A DNA stretch of 32,377 bases from Streptomyces europaeiscabiei (GTDB lineage Bacteria > Actinomycetota > Actinomycetes > Streptomycetales > Streptomycetaceae). The stretch is from positions 1 through 32,377 of the forward strand of contig NZ_LRTR01000450.1 of assembly GCF_001550375.1 (NCBI RefSeq), read 5' to 3'. Below, in pieces: positions 20,752 to 28,439 of the stretch. Each line of letters opens with the position of its first letter. The stretch's first letter is position 1. The notes beneath the pieces were generated by a model. It had not been told where the DNA came from, did not search any database, and was given only the letters and a program-made list of their open reading frames with translations. The translations under genes and the position numbers were made by a program.

Positions 20752-21525
20752 TCAGAGCCGCCGCGTCGCCAGCGTCAGCCGGTCGCGCGCGTCGAAGAGG
20801 GCGTCCTTGACCAGTTGTTCGTGGGCGGGGGTCAGCCGGGCCACCGGGACCGAGCAGCTGATGGCGTCACGGGCCGGCGTGCGGTACGGGATCGCCACAC
20901 CGAAGCAGCGTAGCCCCAGCGTGTTCTCCTCGCGGTCCACGGAGAACCCCTGCTCGCGGATCTGGCGCAGCTCCTCGATGAGCTGCTCCCGGTCCGTGAT
21001 CGTGTGCTCCGTCAGCGCCGGAAGGGTCTCCGGGAGCATCTTGCGGACCTGCTCGTCGGTGTGGGTGGCCAGCAGCGCCTTGCCCAGGGAGGTGGAGTGG
21101 GCGGGCAGCCGGCGGCCGACACGGGTGAAGGGGCGCAGATAGTGCTGCGACTGCCGGGTGGCCAGATAGACGACGTTCGTGCCGTCGAGGCGGGCCAGGT
21201 GGATGGTCTCCGTCGTGTCGTCCGACAGCCGGTCCAGCGTCGGCCGGGCCAGCGCCACCACCTCGTCGCCGTCGATGTACGACGTGCCCACGAGCAGCGC
21301 CCGTACGCCGATGCCGTACCGCGTGCCCGTCGCGTCCGTCTCGACCCAGCCCAGCTCCACGAGGGTGCGGAGCAACATGTACAGGCTCGACTTGGGGTAA
21401 CCGACGGCTTCCTGGACCGCCGCCAGGGAGTGCATTCCGGGGCGCCCGGCGAAGTATTCGAGCAGCTCAACGGTCCTCACCGCCGACTTGACCTGTGCTC
21501 CGCCGCCCGTCTCGACTGCCGACAT
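20752..21525 (-). CDS. IclR-family transcriptional regulator
   Basis: A 257-residue regulator. The N-terminal winged helix is at ~13-75 (VKSAVRTVELLEYFAGRPGM, VGYPKSSLYMLLRTLVELGWV) and the C-terminal effector-binding domain at ~85-250 (PAHSTSLGKALLA, EENTLGLRCFGVAIPYRTPA, ISCSVPVARL). This class binds small acids such as keto-deoxy-gluconate (KdgR) or protocatechuate. It is divergent from an aldehyde dehydrogenase of the ketoglutarate-semialdehyde type, and the 135-base gap holds inverted repeats, so it probably controls that gene and itself. A link to galacturonate catabolism would suit the nearby pectinases, but no ligand can be read from the sequence. The stretch AAGGG lies very close to the ATG; the start is moderately certain. 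Confidence 0.9.
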   Translation of the reverse strand: MSAVETGGGAQVKSAVRTVELLEYFAGRPGMHSLAAVQEAVGYPKSSLYMLLRTLVELGWVETDATGTRYGIGVRALLVGTSYIDGDEVVALARPTLDRLSDDTTETIHLARLDGTNVVYLATRQSQHYLRPFTRVGRRLPAHSTSLGKALLATHTDEQVRKMLPETLPALTEHTITDREQLIEELRQIREQGFSVDREENTLGLRCFGVAIPYRTPARDAISCSVPVARLTPAHEQLVKDALFDARDRLTLATRRL

Positions 21526-21540
21526 CGCCCTTGACCCCTA

Positions 21541-21608
21541 TCGTTCGACGGGAAATAGTCTCAGACAGCATATTCATCATCAGAGACAGCGTTCAGCATA
21601 TCGAACGA
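21541..21608. promoter_or_regulatory. Divergent control region with inverted repeats (IclR/dehydrogenase)
   Basis: TCGTTCGA at 21541-21548 and its complement TCGAACGA at 21601-21608 flank two direct copies of CAGCATAT (21567-21574 and 21594-21601) and a TCTCAGA...TCAGAGA pair. It lies between the divergent IclR and dehydrogenase genes, the expected place for an IclR operator. Confidence 0.4.
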
Positions 21609-21660
21609 CCCTGGTGGATGGACCCAGAAATACGCTCAGGAATACGTGGAGGAACCCCCG

Positions 21661-23190
21661 GTGGCAGCAGCACCAGTCTGGAGTGTCGACCCCCGAACCG
21701 GGAAGCAGCGCGAGCAGGTTGCGGTGGAAGCCACAGCTCAGGAGGTGGACGCCGCCGTCCGCGCGGCGCACACCGCCCGCGGCTCCCTGGCCGACCGCAC
21801 GGTCCGCGCGGCCTTCCTGCGCTCCGCCGCCGAGCAGCTCCAGGCGGCCAAGGACCAGCTCGTCGAGGTCGCCGACGCGGAGACCGCGCTCGGCCCGGTC
21901 CGGCTCACCGGTGAACTCGCCCGCACCTGCTACCAGCTGCGGGCCTTCGCCGACATCGTGGACGAGGGCGCGTTCCTCGACGTGGTGATCAACCACCCCG
22001 ACGACACGGCCACCCCGCCCATCCCCGACCTGCGCCGCTACAAGGTCCCGCTGGGCGTCGTCGCCGTCTACTCGGCCTCGAACTTCCCCTTCGCCTTCTC
22101 CGTCCCCGGCGGCGACACGGCGAGCGCGCTGGCCGCCGGCTGCCCGGTCGTCGTCAAGGCCCACCCCGACCACCCGGCGCTGTCCGAGCTGGTCGCGATC
22201 GTGCTGCGCCGGGCCGCCGCCGAGCACGGCATCCCCGAGGGCGTCCTCGGCCTCGTCCACGGCTTCGAGGCGGGCGTCGAACTGGTCAAGCACCCGCTCG
22301 TCACCGCCGCCGGCTTCACCGGTTCGGTACGCGGTGGCCGCGCCCTCTTCGACGCGGCGGCCGCACGGCCGGTGCCGATCCCGTTCCACGGCGAGCTGGG
22401 CTCCCTGAACCCCGTCCTGATCACCGCTGCCGCCGCCGAGGAGCGTGCCGAGGCCATCGGCACGGGCCTCGCCGGCTCCATGACCCTCGGCGTCGGCCAG
22501 TTCTGCGTGAAGCCGGGCCTGGTGCTGGCGCCCGCCGGCGCCGCCGGTGACCGGCTGCTCAAGTCGCTCACCGACGCGGTCAGCGACGTCGGCTCGGGGG
22601 TCCTGCTGGACCACCGGATGCGCGACAACTTCCTCGCCGGCGTCGCCGAGCGTGCCGAGCTGCCCGATGTGGAGTCGCCGGTGACCGCCGGCGCGGGCGG
22701 CGAGCACACCGTCAGCCCCGGCTTCCTGACCGTCCCCGCCGGCAAGCTGGCGGCCGAGGGCGAGCACGACCTGCTCCTGGAGGAGTGCTTCGGGCCGCTC
22801 ACGGTCGTGGCGCGCTACGAGGACGAGGACGAGGCCAAGTCGGTCCTGTCCCGTCTGCCGGGCAACCTCACCGCCACGGTGCACGTGTCCGGTGGAGAGG
22901 CCTCCGGGGAGGGGCGCGGGCCGGAGCTGCTGGCCGAGCTGACGCCGCTGGCCGGGCGGGTGCTCGTGAACGGCTGGCCGACGGGTGTGGCTGTGGCCGC
23001 GGCCCAGCACCACGGCGGCCCCTACCCGGCGACGACGTCCACGTCCACGTCGGTGGGCGGTACGGCGATCGAGCGGTGGCTGCGGCCGGTGGCCTACCAG
23101 GGGGCGCCCGAGGCGCTGCTTCCGGCGGAGCTGCGGGACGAGAACCCGCTGGGGCTGCCGCGGCGGTTCAACGGCCACCTGGAGCGGTAG
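21661..23190 (+). CDS. NADP+-type aldehyde dehydrogenase, alpha-ketoglutarate semialdehyde dehydrogenase-like
   Basis: A 509-residue ALDH. The GTG at 21661 is favoured over the GTG at 21646 because GGAGG (21648-21652) lies 8 bases before it. Signatures: PLGVVAVYSASNFPFAFSVPGGDTASALAAGCPVVVKAHP, FTGSVRGGRALFDAAA, catalytic base E245 in HGELGSLNP and nucleophile C282 in GVGQFCVKPG. This set is typical of the family that oxidises 2,5-dioxopentanoate to 2-oxoglutarate at the end of the oxidative pentose, galacturonate/galactarate and hydroxyproline routes. No dehydratase or aldolase partner gene is present, so which route it serves is open; proximity to the pectinases favours galacturonate. It is divergent from the IclR gene and followed by an intergenic palindrome. 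Confidence 0.88.
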   Translation: MAAAPVWSVDPRTGKQREQVAVEATAQEVDAAVRAAHTARGSLADRTVRAAFLRSAAEQLQAAKDQLVEVADAETALGPVRLTGELARTCYQLRAFADIVDEGAFLDVVINHPDDTATPPIPDLRRYKVPLGVVAVYSASNFPFAFSVPGGDTASALAAGCPVVVKAHPDHPALSELVAIVLRRAAAEHGIPEGVLGLVHGFEAGVELVKHPLVTAAGFTGSVRGGRALFDAAAARPVPIPFHGELGSLNPVLITAAAAEERAEAIGTGLAGSMTLGVGQFCVKPGLVLAPAGAAGDRLLKSLTDAVSDVGSGVLLDHRMRDNFLAGVAERAELPDVESPVTAGAGGEHTVSPGFLTVPAGKLAAEGEHDLLLEECFGPLTVVARYEDEDEAKSVLSRLPGNLTATVHVSGGEASGEGRGPELLAELTPLAGRVLVNGWPTGVAVAAAQHHGGPYPATTSTSTSVGGTAIERWLRPVAYQGAPEALLPAELRDENPLGLPRRFNGHLER

Positions 23191-23235
23191 CGGCGCAGGG
23201 GGTTCGGCTCGTTCCGGACTGCGCGTGCGTCATGG

Positions 23236-23270
23236 TTGCTCGCGCAGTTCCCCGCGCCCCAAGGGGCGCG
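23236..23270. repeat. Intergenic palindrome, copy 3
   Basis: CGCGCCCC (23253-23260), AA, GGGGCGCG (23263-23270), with the left flank CTCGCGCAGTTCC shared with copies 1 and 2. It starts 46 bases after the dehydrogenase stop codon. Confidence 0.8.
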
Positions 23271-23301
23271 GCTGGGGGCCGCGAGCTGCGAGAATCCCCC
23301 A

Positions 23302-23910
23302 ATGGACGTCGAAATTCCCGAACTCCCGTTCTCTCTGCGCACATACGGACCCGATGGGCACTGGTCCCATGAGGACGGGGTGCTCACCGGGTGGGCCGGT
23401 CCTCGGCAGGACCGGTTCGTGCCGCCCACCGGCGAGGGCCTGGATCCCGTTTCGGACGCGCCCCGGCTGCTGGGTTCGCCGGAGGGGGACTTCCAGCTGA
23501 TCGCCCGGGTCACCGTCGGCTTCGCCGCCGGGTTCGACGCGGGCGTGCTGTACGTGCACGTGGGGGAACGGGCCTGGGCGAAGCTCTGCCTGGAGTACTC
23601 GCCGGACGTGCCGACCGTGTGCACGGTGGTCACCCGGGGACATTCGGACGACGCCAACTCCTTCACCGTGGAGGGCAGCTCGGTGTGGCTGCGGGTCAGC
23701 CGCACCGGCCGGGCCTTCGCCTTCCACGCCTCCCGCGACGGCAAGCAGTGGACCTTCGTCCGTCTCTTCACCCTCGCCGGCGAGCAGGAGAGCGGCGCCG
23801 CCCTGGTCGGCTTCATGACCCAGTCCCCGATGGGCGAGGGCTGTGTGGTCACCTACGACGAGATCGAATTCCGCCCGAACTGGCCGAAGGACCTGAGAAA
23901 CGGCAGCTGA
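23302..23910 (+). CDS. DUF1349 concanavalin-like protein
   Basis: A 202-residue, probably cytoplasmic beta-sandwich protein without a signal peptide. The pattern GHWSHEDGVLTGWAGPRQDRF, LIARVTVGFAAGFDAGVLYVHV, WAKLCLEYSPD, TVVTRGHSDDANSF, WLRVSRTGRAFAFHASRDGKQW and VGFMTQSPMGEGCVVTYDEI is typical of DUF1349 (Regulation of enolase 1-like family). Its biochemical role is not established; the fold resembles carbohydrate-binding jelly rolls. The ATG at 23302 is chosen because it begins the conserved core; an upstream ATG at 23236 lies inside the intergenic palindrome. The ribosome site is weak. Flanking palindromes on both sides suggest a single-gene transcript. Confidence 0.82.
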   Translation: MDVEIPELPFSLRTYGPDGHWSHEDGVLTGWAGPRQDRFVPPTGEGLDPVSDAPRLLGSPEGDFQLIARVTVGFAAGFDAGVLYVHVGERAWAKLCLEYSPDVPTVCTVVTRGHSDDANSFTVEGSSVWLRVSRTGRAFAFHASRDGKQWTFVRLFTLAGEQESGAALVGFMTQSPMGEGCVVTYDEIEFRPNWPKDLRNGS

Positions 23911-23932
23911 GGGCAGCCGACGCAGCCGGGGG

Positions 23933-23965
23933 CCGCGCCCCGTTTTCAGGGGCGCGGGGAACGGC
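23933..23965. repeat. Intergenic palindrome, copy 4 (inverted)
   Basis: CCGCGCCCC (23933-23941), loop GTTTTCA, GGGGCGCGG (23949-23957), then GGAACGGCGCGAG, the reverse of the flank in copies 1-3. It begins 22 bases after the DUF1349 stop, as expected of a terminator. Confidence 0.75.
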
Positions 23966-24063
23966 GCGAGAGCCCTCCGAGAGCCTCCGTCGAACCCGCA
24001 CAAACCCACGCACGGGTCCCCCGCCCCCGACAGCCCACCCACCCAAGCCGCCCCTCGGGGTCG

Positions 24064-24118
24064 AAGGGGCAGCGCCCCTGGGGAGACGGGACGGGTAAGG
24101 GCGGCGGGGGCGAAAGAG
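24064..24118. repeat. Second intergenic repeat type (GAC-GGGACGGGTA-GGGCGGCGGGGGCGAAA)
   Basis: The sequence GGGACGGGTAAGGGCGGC followed by GGGGGCGAAA resembles a motif I recall as very frequent between Streptomyces genes. It is preceded by the small hairpin AGGGGCAGCGCCCCT (24066-24080). There is only one copy in this window, so its status as a repeat rests on memory. Confidence 0.4.
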
Positions 24119-24198
24119 ATCCGCGGAACCACACCGCCCTCGCTCACGTCCTCCCCGGCATGATCAAGGACCGTGTGAACCGAGTGACCGGAGCGCGC

Positions 24199-24672
24199 GT
24201 GATCAGGACCGCGCTCCCCGCCGAGGCCCCGGCCATCACCACCCTGCACACCCGCGCCCGCGCCACGTACTACCCGAACGGCACCCCCACCGACGGCCCC
24301 GACTGGCCGACCGCCTGGCGCCACGCCATCGAGCACCCGGACACCCACGTACTGTGCGCCGCGGAGCAGGGCCGCATCACCGCCGTGGCCTCCTTCCGCA
24401 CCCCCGATGGCGCACCCGCCGACACCGTCCACCTCGCGCAGTTCCACGTGGACCCCGTCCACTGGCGCCGCGGCACCGGCCGGGCCCTGCACGCGGCCTG
24501 CGTGGAGGAGTGGCGGGCGGACGGCAGACGCACGGCCGGCCTCTCCGTCCACGTGGACAACCACCGGGCGCGGGCCTTCTACGCGAACCTGGGCTGGGCG
24601 CCCGATCCCCTGTACCCGCCCGCCCCGGGCGACCACCACGTTCTCCTCGCTTTCACCGTGACCGGGGAATGA
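24199..24672 (+). CDS. GNAT-family N-acetyltransferase
   Basis: A cytoplasmic acetyl-CoA-dependent acetyltransferase of ~157 residues. The acetyl-CoA loop is VDPVHWRRGTGRALHAACVEEW (motif A, R/Q-x-x-G-x-G/A variant RRGTGRA), followed by LSVHVDNHRARAFYANLGW (motif B). The C-terminal strands end at HHVLLAFTV. The GTG at 24199 is favoured since GGAG lies 5 bases upstream and the fold begins at VIRTALPAEAP; an ATG at 24160 and GTGs at 24175 and 24184 are in frame and could extend it by up to 13 residues. The substrate cannot be read from the sequence. The gene stands alone between repeat elements and the DsbA gene. Confidence 0.85.
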   Translation: MIRTALPAEAPAITTLHTRARATYYPNGTPTDGPDWPTAWRHAIEHPDTHVLCAAEQGRITAVASFRTPDGAPADTVHLAQFHVDPVHWRRGTGRALHAACVEEWRADGRRTAGLSVHVDNHRARAFYANLGWAPDPLYPPAPGDHHVLLAFTVTGE

Positions 24673-24767
24673 GCACGGCCGGGAATGAGCCAGGCTGCTT
24701 GAACGTTCACCAACCGTAGAAGCGGAGGCCGTCTCCGTACCCGTACGACCTGGAGAGAGCTGACACC

Positions 24768-25484
24768 ATGCGCGTCGAGATCTGGAGCGACATCGCCTGC
24801 CCCTGGTGCTACGTGGGCAAGGCCCGCTTCGAGAAGGCGCTCGCGGCCTTCCCGCACCGCGACGGCGTCGAGGTGGTGCACCGCTCCTTCGAGCTCGACC
24901 CGGGCCGCGCCAAGGACGACATCCAGCCGGTCCTCACCATGCTGAGCAAGAAGTACGGGATGAGCGAGGCGCAGGCCCAGGCCGGCGAGCACAACCTCCG
25001 TGAGCAGGCCGGCGCCGAGGGGCTCGCCTACCGGGCCGAGGGCCGTGATCACGGCAGCACCTTCGACATGCACCGTCTGCTCCACTTCGCCAAGGAGCAG
25101 GGGCGCCAGAGCGAGCTGCTGCAGGCCTTCTACCGGGCGAACTTCGCCGAGGAGCGGTCCGTGTACGCCGACGCGGACTCCTATCTGGTCGAACTGGCCG
25201 TCGAGGCGGGGCTGGAGGAGGACGCGGTCCGCAAGGTGCTGGCCGACTCCGCCGCGTACGCCGACGCCGTCCGCGCGGACGAGCGGGAGGCGGCGGAGCT
25301 CGGCGCGAACGGGGTGCCGTTCTTCGTGCTGGACCGGAAGTACGGGGTGTCCGGGGCACAGTCCGCGGAGGTGTTCGAGAAGGCTCTCGTCCAGGCGTGG
25401 GGGGAGAGGCCGGCGCCGTTGCAGGTCGTGGCGGCCGAGGGCGCGGAGGCCTGCGGGCCGGACGGGTGTGCGGTGCCTCAGTAG
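24768..25484 (+). CDS. DsbA-family oxidoreductase, FrnE-like
   Basis: A 238-residue cytoplasmic thioredoxin-fold protein without signal peptide. The active site C11-P-W-C14 (SDIACPWCYVGKARFE) is followed by an all-alpha insertion (~60-160, including STFDMHRLLHFAKEQGR) and the cis-Pro strand NGVPFFVLDRKYGVSGAQ. It resembles FrnE/2-hydroxychromene-2-carboxylate isomerase relatives. A C-terminal C229-x4-C234 pair (ACGPDGC) is a second possible redox or metal site. I recall such a CX4C tail in Deinococcus FrnE, where it is linked to stress tolerance. GGAGAGAG at 24752-24759 precedes the ATG by 8 bases. Likely role: disulfide isomerase or oxidoreductase in the cytosol. Confidence 0.9.
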   Translation: MRVEIWSDIACPWCYVGKARFEKALAAFPHRDGVEVVHRSFELDPGRAKDDIQPVLTMLSKKYGMSEAQAQAGEHNLREQAGAEGLAYRAEGRDHGSTFDMHRLLHFAKEQGRQSELLQAFYRANFAEERSVYADADSYLVELAVEAGLEEDAVRKVLADSAAYADAVRADEREAAELGANGVPFFVLDRKYGVSGAQSAEVFEKALVQAWGERPAPLQVVAAEGAEACGPDGCAVPQ

Positions 25485-25549
25485 GCCGGGAGACCCGCAC
25501 CGCAGGTCAGCCGCCATGCATAAGCATTACTTGGGGAAAGTGCGCAGAA

Positions 25550-25570
25550 CATCTCAATGGACGTGAGATG
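25550..25570. promoter_or_regulatory. Inverted repeat CATCTCA-N7-TGAGATG
   Basis: Perfect 7-bp arms, ending 22 bases before the aminotransferase ATG. A small ATGC/GCAT repeat lies 24-35 bases further upstream (25515-25526). Candidate operator, or a leader hairpin; no regulator is adjacent. Confidence 0.4.
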
Positions 25571-25592
25571 CGCCCGGCCGCACAGTGGTGAC

Positions 25593-26642
25593 ATGGAGAC
25601 CTTCGAGAGCCTCGTCCGGACCGAGTTCGCCCCGAAGAACACCTATCTGAACACCGCGAGCACCGGGCTGCTGCCGGCCCGTGCCGTCGACGCGATGAAG
25701 GCCGGTGTCGAGTCCGTGGCGGCCGGACAGCCGCAGGACATGTTCGCCGATGTGGAGGCCGCACGGGCCGCGTTCGGGCGGATCGTCGGGGTGCCGGACC
25801 GCCGCGTGGCGGCCGGGGCCTCGGTCGCCGTCTACAGCGGGCTGATCGCGGCCTCGCTGCCCGAGGGCGCGGAGGTGCTGACCGCGGAGGCCGACTTCAC
25901 GTCCCTCGTGAACCCCTTCCATGTGCGCGGCGACCTCAAGGTGCGCCAGGTCCCGCTGGAACGCGTCGCCGAGTCGGTGCGCCCCGGCACGGCGCTCGTC
26001 GCGGTGAGCGCCGCCCAGTCCGCCGACGGCCGGGTCGCCGACCTTGGCGCGATCAGTGAGGCCGCGCGGGCGCACGGGGCGCGTACGTACGTGGACGCGT
26101 CGCAGTCCGTCGGCTGGCTGCCGATCGAGGCGGACGCGTACGACTACGTCGTCTCCGTCGCCTTCAAGTGGCTCGTCTGCCCGCGCGGAGTGACCTTCCT
26201 CGTCGTCCCGGAGGACTTCGGCGGCCTCACCCCCGTCTTCGCCGGCTGGGTCGCGGGGCAGGAGCCGTGGGACAGCTGCTACGGCCCGGTCCAGGAACTC
26301 GCCGACTCCGCCCGCCGGTTCGACGAGAGCCCCAGCCTCTTCTCGTACGCGGGCGCCCGCCGGTCCCTGGCGCTGATCGAGGAGCTGGGTGTGGCCAACG
26401 TGCGGGACCACGACCTGGCGCTGGCCGACCGGTTCCGCGCGGGTCTGGCCGGCCTCGGCCACGAGCCGGTTCCGGCGCCCGGATCAGCGATCGTGTCGGT
26501 GCCCGGACTCGGCCACCGACAGGCGGAATTGAGCCGTGCGGGGGTCGAGGTCTCCGACCGCGCGGGCCATCTGCGGGCCGCCTTCCACCTGTACAACACG
26601 CGAGCGCACGTCGACCGGCTCCTGGACGTTCTGTCCGACTGA
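25593..26642 (+). CDS. Class V aminotransferase/cysteine-desulfurase-fold PLP enzyme
   Basis: A 349-residue PLP enzyme of fold type I. D168 in TYVDASQSVGWLP contacts the pyridine nitrogen, and K192 in VAFKWLVCPRG is the Schiff-base lysine. The N-terminus NTYLNTASTGLLPARAVDAM is typical of the class V group. No Cys in the catalytic-loop position of a desulfurase is evident, so an aminotransferase or lyase is more likely; the substrate is unknown. The ATG at 25593 starts the conserved region; an in-frame ATG at 25557 sits inside an inverted repeat and is less likely. The ribosome site is weak (GTGGTG). It is a single gene, 55 bases before the second sigma factor gene. Confidence 0.85.
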   Translation: METFESLVRTEFAPKNTYLNTASTGLLPARAVDAMKAGVESVAAGQPQDMFADVEAARAAFGRIVGVPDRRVAAGASVAVYSGLIAASLPEGAEVLTAEADFTSLVNPFHVRGDLKVRQVPLERVAESVRPGTALVAVSAAQSADGRVADLGAISEAARAHGARTYVDASQSVGWLPIEADAYDYVVSVAFKWLVCPRGVTFLVVPEDFGGLTPVFAGWVAGQEPWDSCYGPVQELADSARRFDESPSLFSYAGARRSLALIEELGVANVRDHDLALADRFRAGLAGLGHEPVPAPGSAIVSVPGLGHRQAELSRAGVEVSDRAGHLRAAFHLYNTRAHVDRLLDVLSD

Positions 26643-26697
26643 CTTCCGAGACCCACTGGCGCGGACCGTGCCTCGGACGCTAGGAAGGCATCACTAG

Positions 26698-27306
26698 GTG
26701 GTGGTGCCGGTGGAGCCGACGCTCGAACAGCCGTTCACCGATGTGGAGTTGCATCGGCGGCTGGTGTACGGGGACGAGTCCGCGCTGCGTGAGGCGTACG
26801 CGGCGTACGGGGGACTCGTCCGGCGGGTGGCCGTACGGGTCACCCGCAGCCCGGCGGCCGCCGAGGACGTGGCGCAGGAGGTCTTCGCCCAGCTGTGGAG
26901 CAGGCCGTACGGCTTCGACGCGCGCCGGGGCTCGCTGCGCACCTGGCTGTCCATGGTGGCCCACCGGCGGGCCGTGGACTGGGTGCGCGGCGAGGCCCGG
27001 CACCGCAAGGACGCCCGAGCCGACGACTCCGCGCTGCACGCCATCCCCGACGCCGGGCCCGGCCCGGACGAGGCGGTCGTCGACCGCGAGCTTTCCCTCC
27101 TGCTGCACACCGCCCTCGCCGAACTCCCGCGCCCCCAGCGGGAGGTGGTCCACCTCGCCTACTTCGCGGGCCGCACCTACCGCCAGGCCGCCGTCGAACT
27201 GGGCATACCCGAGGGCACCGCGAAGACCCGGCTCCGCTCGGCCCTGCGCAAGCTGGCGGAGTCCCTCGCGGACCCGCCGGACCCGGCAGTGGTGAGGGGC
27301 GCGTGA
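26698..27306 (+). CDS. ECF RNA polymerase sigma factor (second, SigK/SigL-like)
   Basis: A 202-residue group 4 sigma factor. Region 2 is at ~25-95 (GDESALREAYAAYGGLVRRVA, AAAEDVAQEVFAQLWSRPYGFD, SLRTWLSMVAHRRAVDWVR) and region 4 at ~130-185 (ALAELPRPQREVVHLAYFAG, TYRQAAVELGIPEGTAKTRL, SALRKLAE). The FDxxRGSLRTWL block is typical of the SigK/L-like group, whose anti-sigmas carry zinc-binding heads, in line with the downstream gene. Start: GTG at 26698 (several GTGs in a row), with GGAAGG ~10 bases upstream. A short coupled frame and then the anti-sigma gene follow. Confidence 0.88.
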   Translation: MVVPVEPTLEQPFTDVELHRRLVYGDESALREAYAAYGGLVRRVAVRVTRSPAAAEDVAQEVFAQLWSRPYGFDARRGSLRTWLSMVAHRRAVDWVRGEARHRKDARADDSALHAIPDAGPGPDEAVVDRELSLLLHTALAELPRPQREVVHLAYFAGRTYRQAAVELGIPEGTAKTRLRSALRKLAESLADPPDPAVVRGA

Positions 27307-27386
27307 TGGGGGCGTACACCACCGTCCGGGCCGCGCGGAGCGTGCGTATCGTGGACGTGGCAGGGCGAAAGGGCGGCGCGCGATGA
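27306..27386 (+). CDS. Possible 26-residue coupling peptide between sigma and anti-sigma
   Basis: The ATG at 27306 overlaps the sigma stop (TGATG) and the frame ends at a TGA overlapping the anti-sigma ATG (ATGA). The predicted peptide starts MGAYTTVRAARSVRIV and is basic, without a known motif. The double overlap would link translation of the two neighbours. It could equally be chance in GC-rich DNA, and the anti-sigma has its own AAAGGG upstream. Confidence 0.25.
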   Translation: MGAYTTVRAARSVRIVDVAGRKGGAR

Positions 27387-28408
27387 CCAACGACCACGAC
27401 GGCGTACGGGAGCTGCTGGCCGCCTGGGCGGTCGGCGCGCTCCCACCCGGCGACCGGCGCACGGTGCCCCTGCACCTGGCCGGCTGCGAGTCGTGCGCGG
27501 CGGAGGCCGAACGGCTCCGCGACACCGTACGCCTGCTGGACGGCACGCCGGGACCGAGTGCCGTGCCCGGTGGTTGCGTGAACGGCAGCGCCGACGGTGT
27601 CCTCGCGCTCGCCCTCCGCTCCCGTCGGCCCCGCGCCGCCGAGATCGCCCACCACGCCGCCCCCTACGCGGCCGCCGTGGCCGGACTCCAGGCGCTGGTG
27701 CCGGAGTTGGACGGCCGCTGGAGCGCACCGGTCGTGCACGACTGGGACGCGCACGCCACCGTCGCGCACCTCGTCGCGGCCGACGAGCACCTCGCCGTAC
27801 GCCTGGGCATCGACACGCGCCTGCCCGCCTCGCACATCCCGGAAGGGATGTCCGCCGGGGACGCCTGGGACAGGCGTACCGCCGACGTCATCGCCCACGA
27901 GCACGGGCGCACGCCCGGGGAGACGGTCGCCACCTGGGCGGCGCAGGCCGCCGCGCTGCTGGCCACGCCCGAGGCCGGCGACCCCGAACTCGCCGCCCGG
28001 CCCGTCACGGTGATGGGCCTGCGGCTGCCGGTCGCCGACCACTTCGTGGTCCGCGCCTTCGAGGCGTGGATCCACACGGACGACATCGGGCGCGCGCTCG
28101 GCCTCCCCGTCCCCCCGCCCCCCGACGAACACCTCTGGTCCCTGGTCCGCCTGGCCGTCCGCATCCTCGGCCCGGCCCTCCACACCGCGCCCCCCGTCCT
28201 GTTCGAGGTCACCGGGCCCACGGACACCAGCTGGATCCTCGGCGACGACACCGGGCCCGTACACGCCGAACTCACCCTGGACCCCGTCGACTTCTGCCTC
28301 CTGGTGGGCGGCCGGTACGCCCCGGACGAGGTCCCGAGGGGCATCACGGGAGACGAGAGCGCCGCGAGGACCGTACTGGAGAGGGCGGCGTCGCTGGCGT
28401 GGCTGTGA
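27383..28408 (+). CDS. Zinc-finger anti-sigma fused to maleylpyruvate isomerase/DinB-like domain
   Basis: A 341-residue protein. Residues ~5-50 form a zinc-binding anti-sigma head: H31-x3-C35-x2-C38 within LHLAGCESCAAE, after LLAAWAVGALPPGDRR. Residues ~85-215 fit the mycothiol-dependent maleylpyruvate isomerase N domain (DinB-like four-helix bundle), with WDAHATVAHLVAADEHLAVRLG and ADHFVVRAFEAWIHTDDIGRAL as metal/thiol-site helices. A C-terminal beta domain (~230-340) follows. There is no membrane span, so the signal is cytoplasmic, unlike the sigma/membrane pair at 16 kb. The combination suggests a redox- or mycothiol-sensing anti-sigma factor for the ECF sigma immediately upstream. The fusion recurs in actinomycetes, from memory. 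Confidence 0.82.
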   Translation: MTNDHDGVRELLAAWAVGALPPGDRRTVPLHLAGCESCAAEAERLRDTVRLLDGTPGPSAVPGGCVNGSADGVLALALRSRRPRAAEIAHHAAPYAAAVAGLQALVPELDGRWSAPVVHDWDAHATVAHLVAADEHLAVRLGIDTRLPASHIPEGMSAGDAWDRRTADVIAHEHGRTPGETVATWAAQAAALLATPEAGDPELAARPVTVMGLRLPVADHFVVRAFEAWIHTDDIGRALGLPVPPPPDEHLWSLVRLAVRILGPALHTAPPVLFEVTGPTDTSWILGDDTGPVHAELTLDPVDFCLLVGGRYAPDEVPRGITGDESAARTVLERAASLAWL

Positions 28409-28439
28409 GAAGGGGACCATCCTGACGCAGGTGCGTGTC

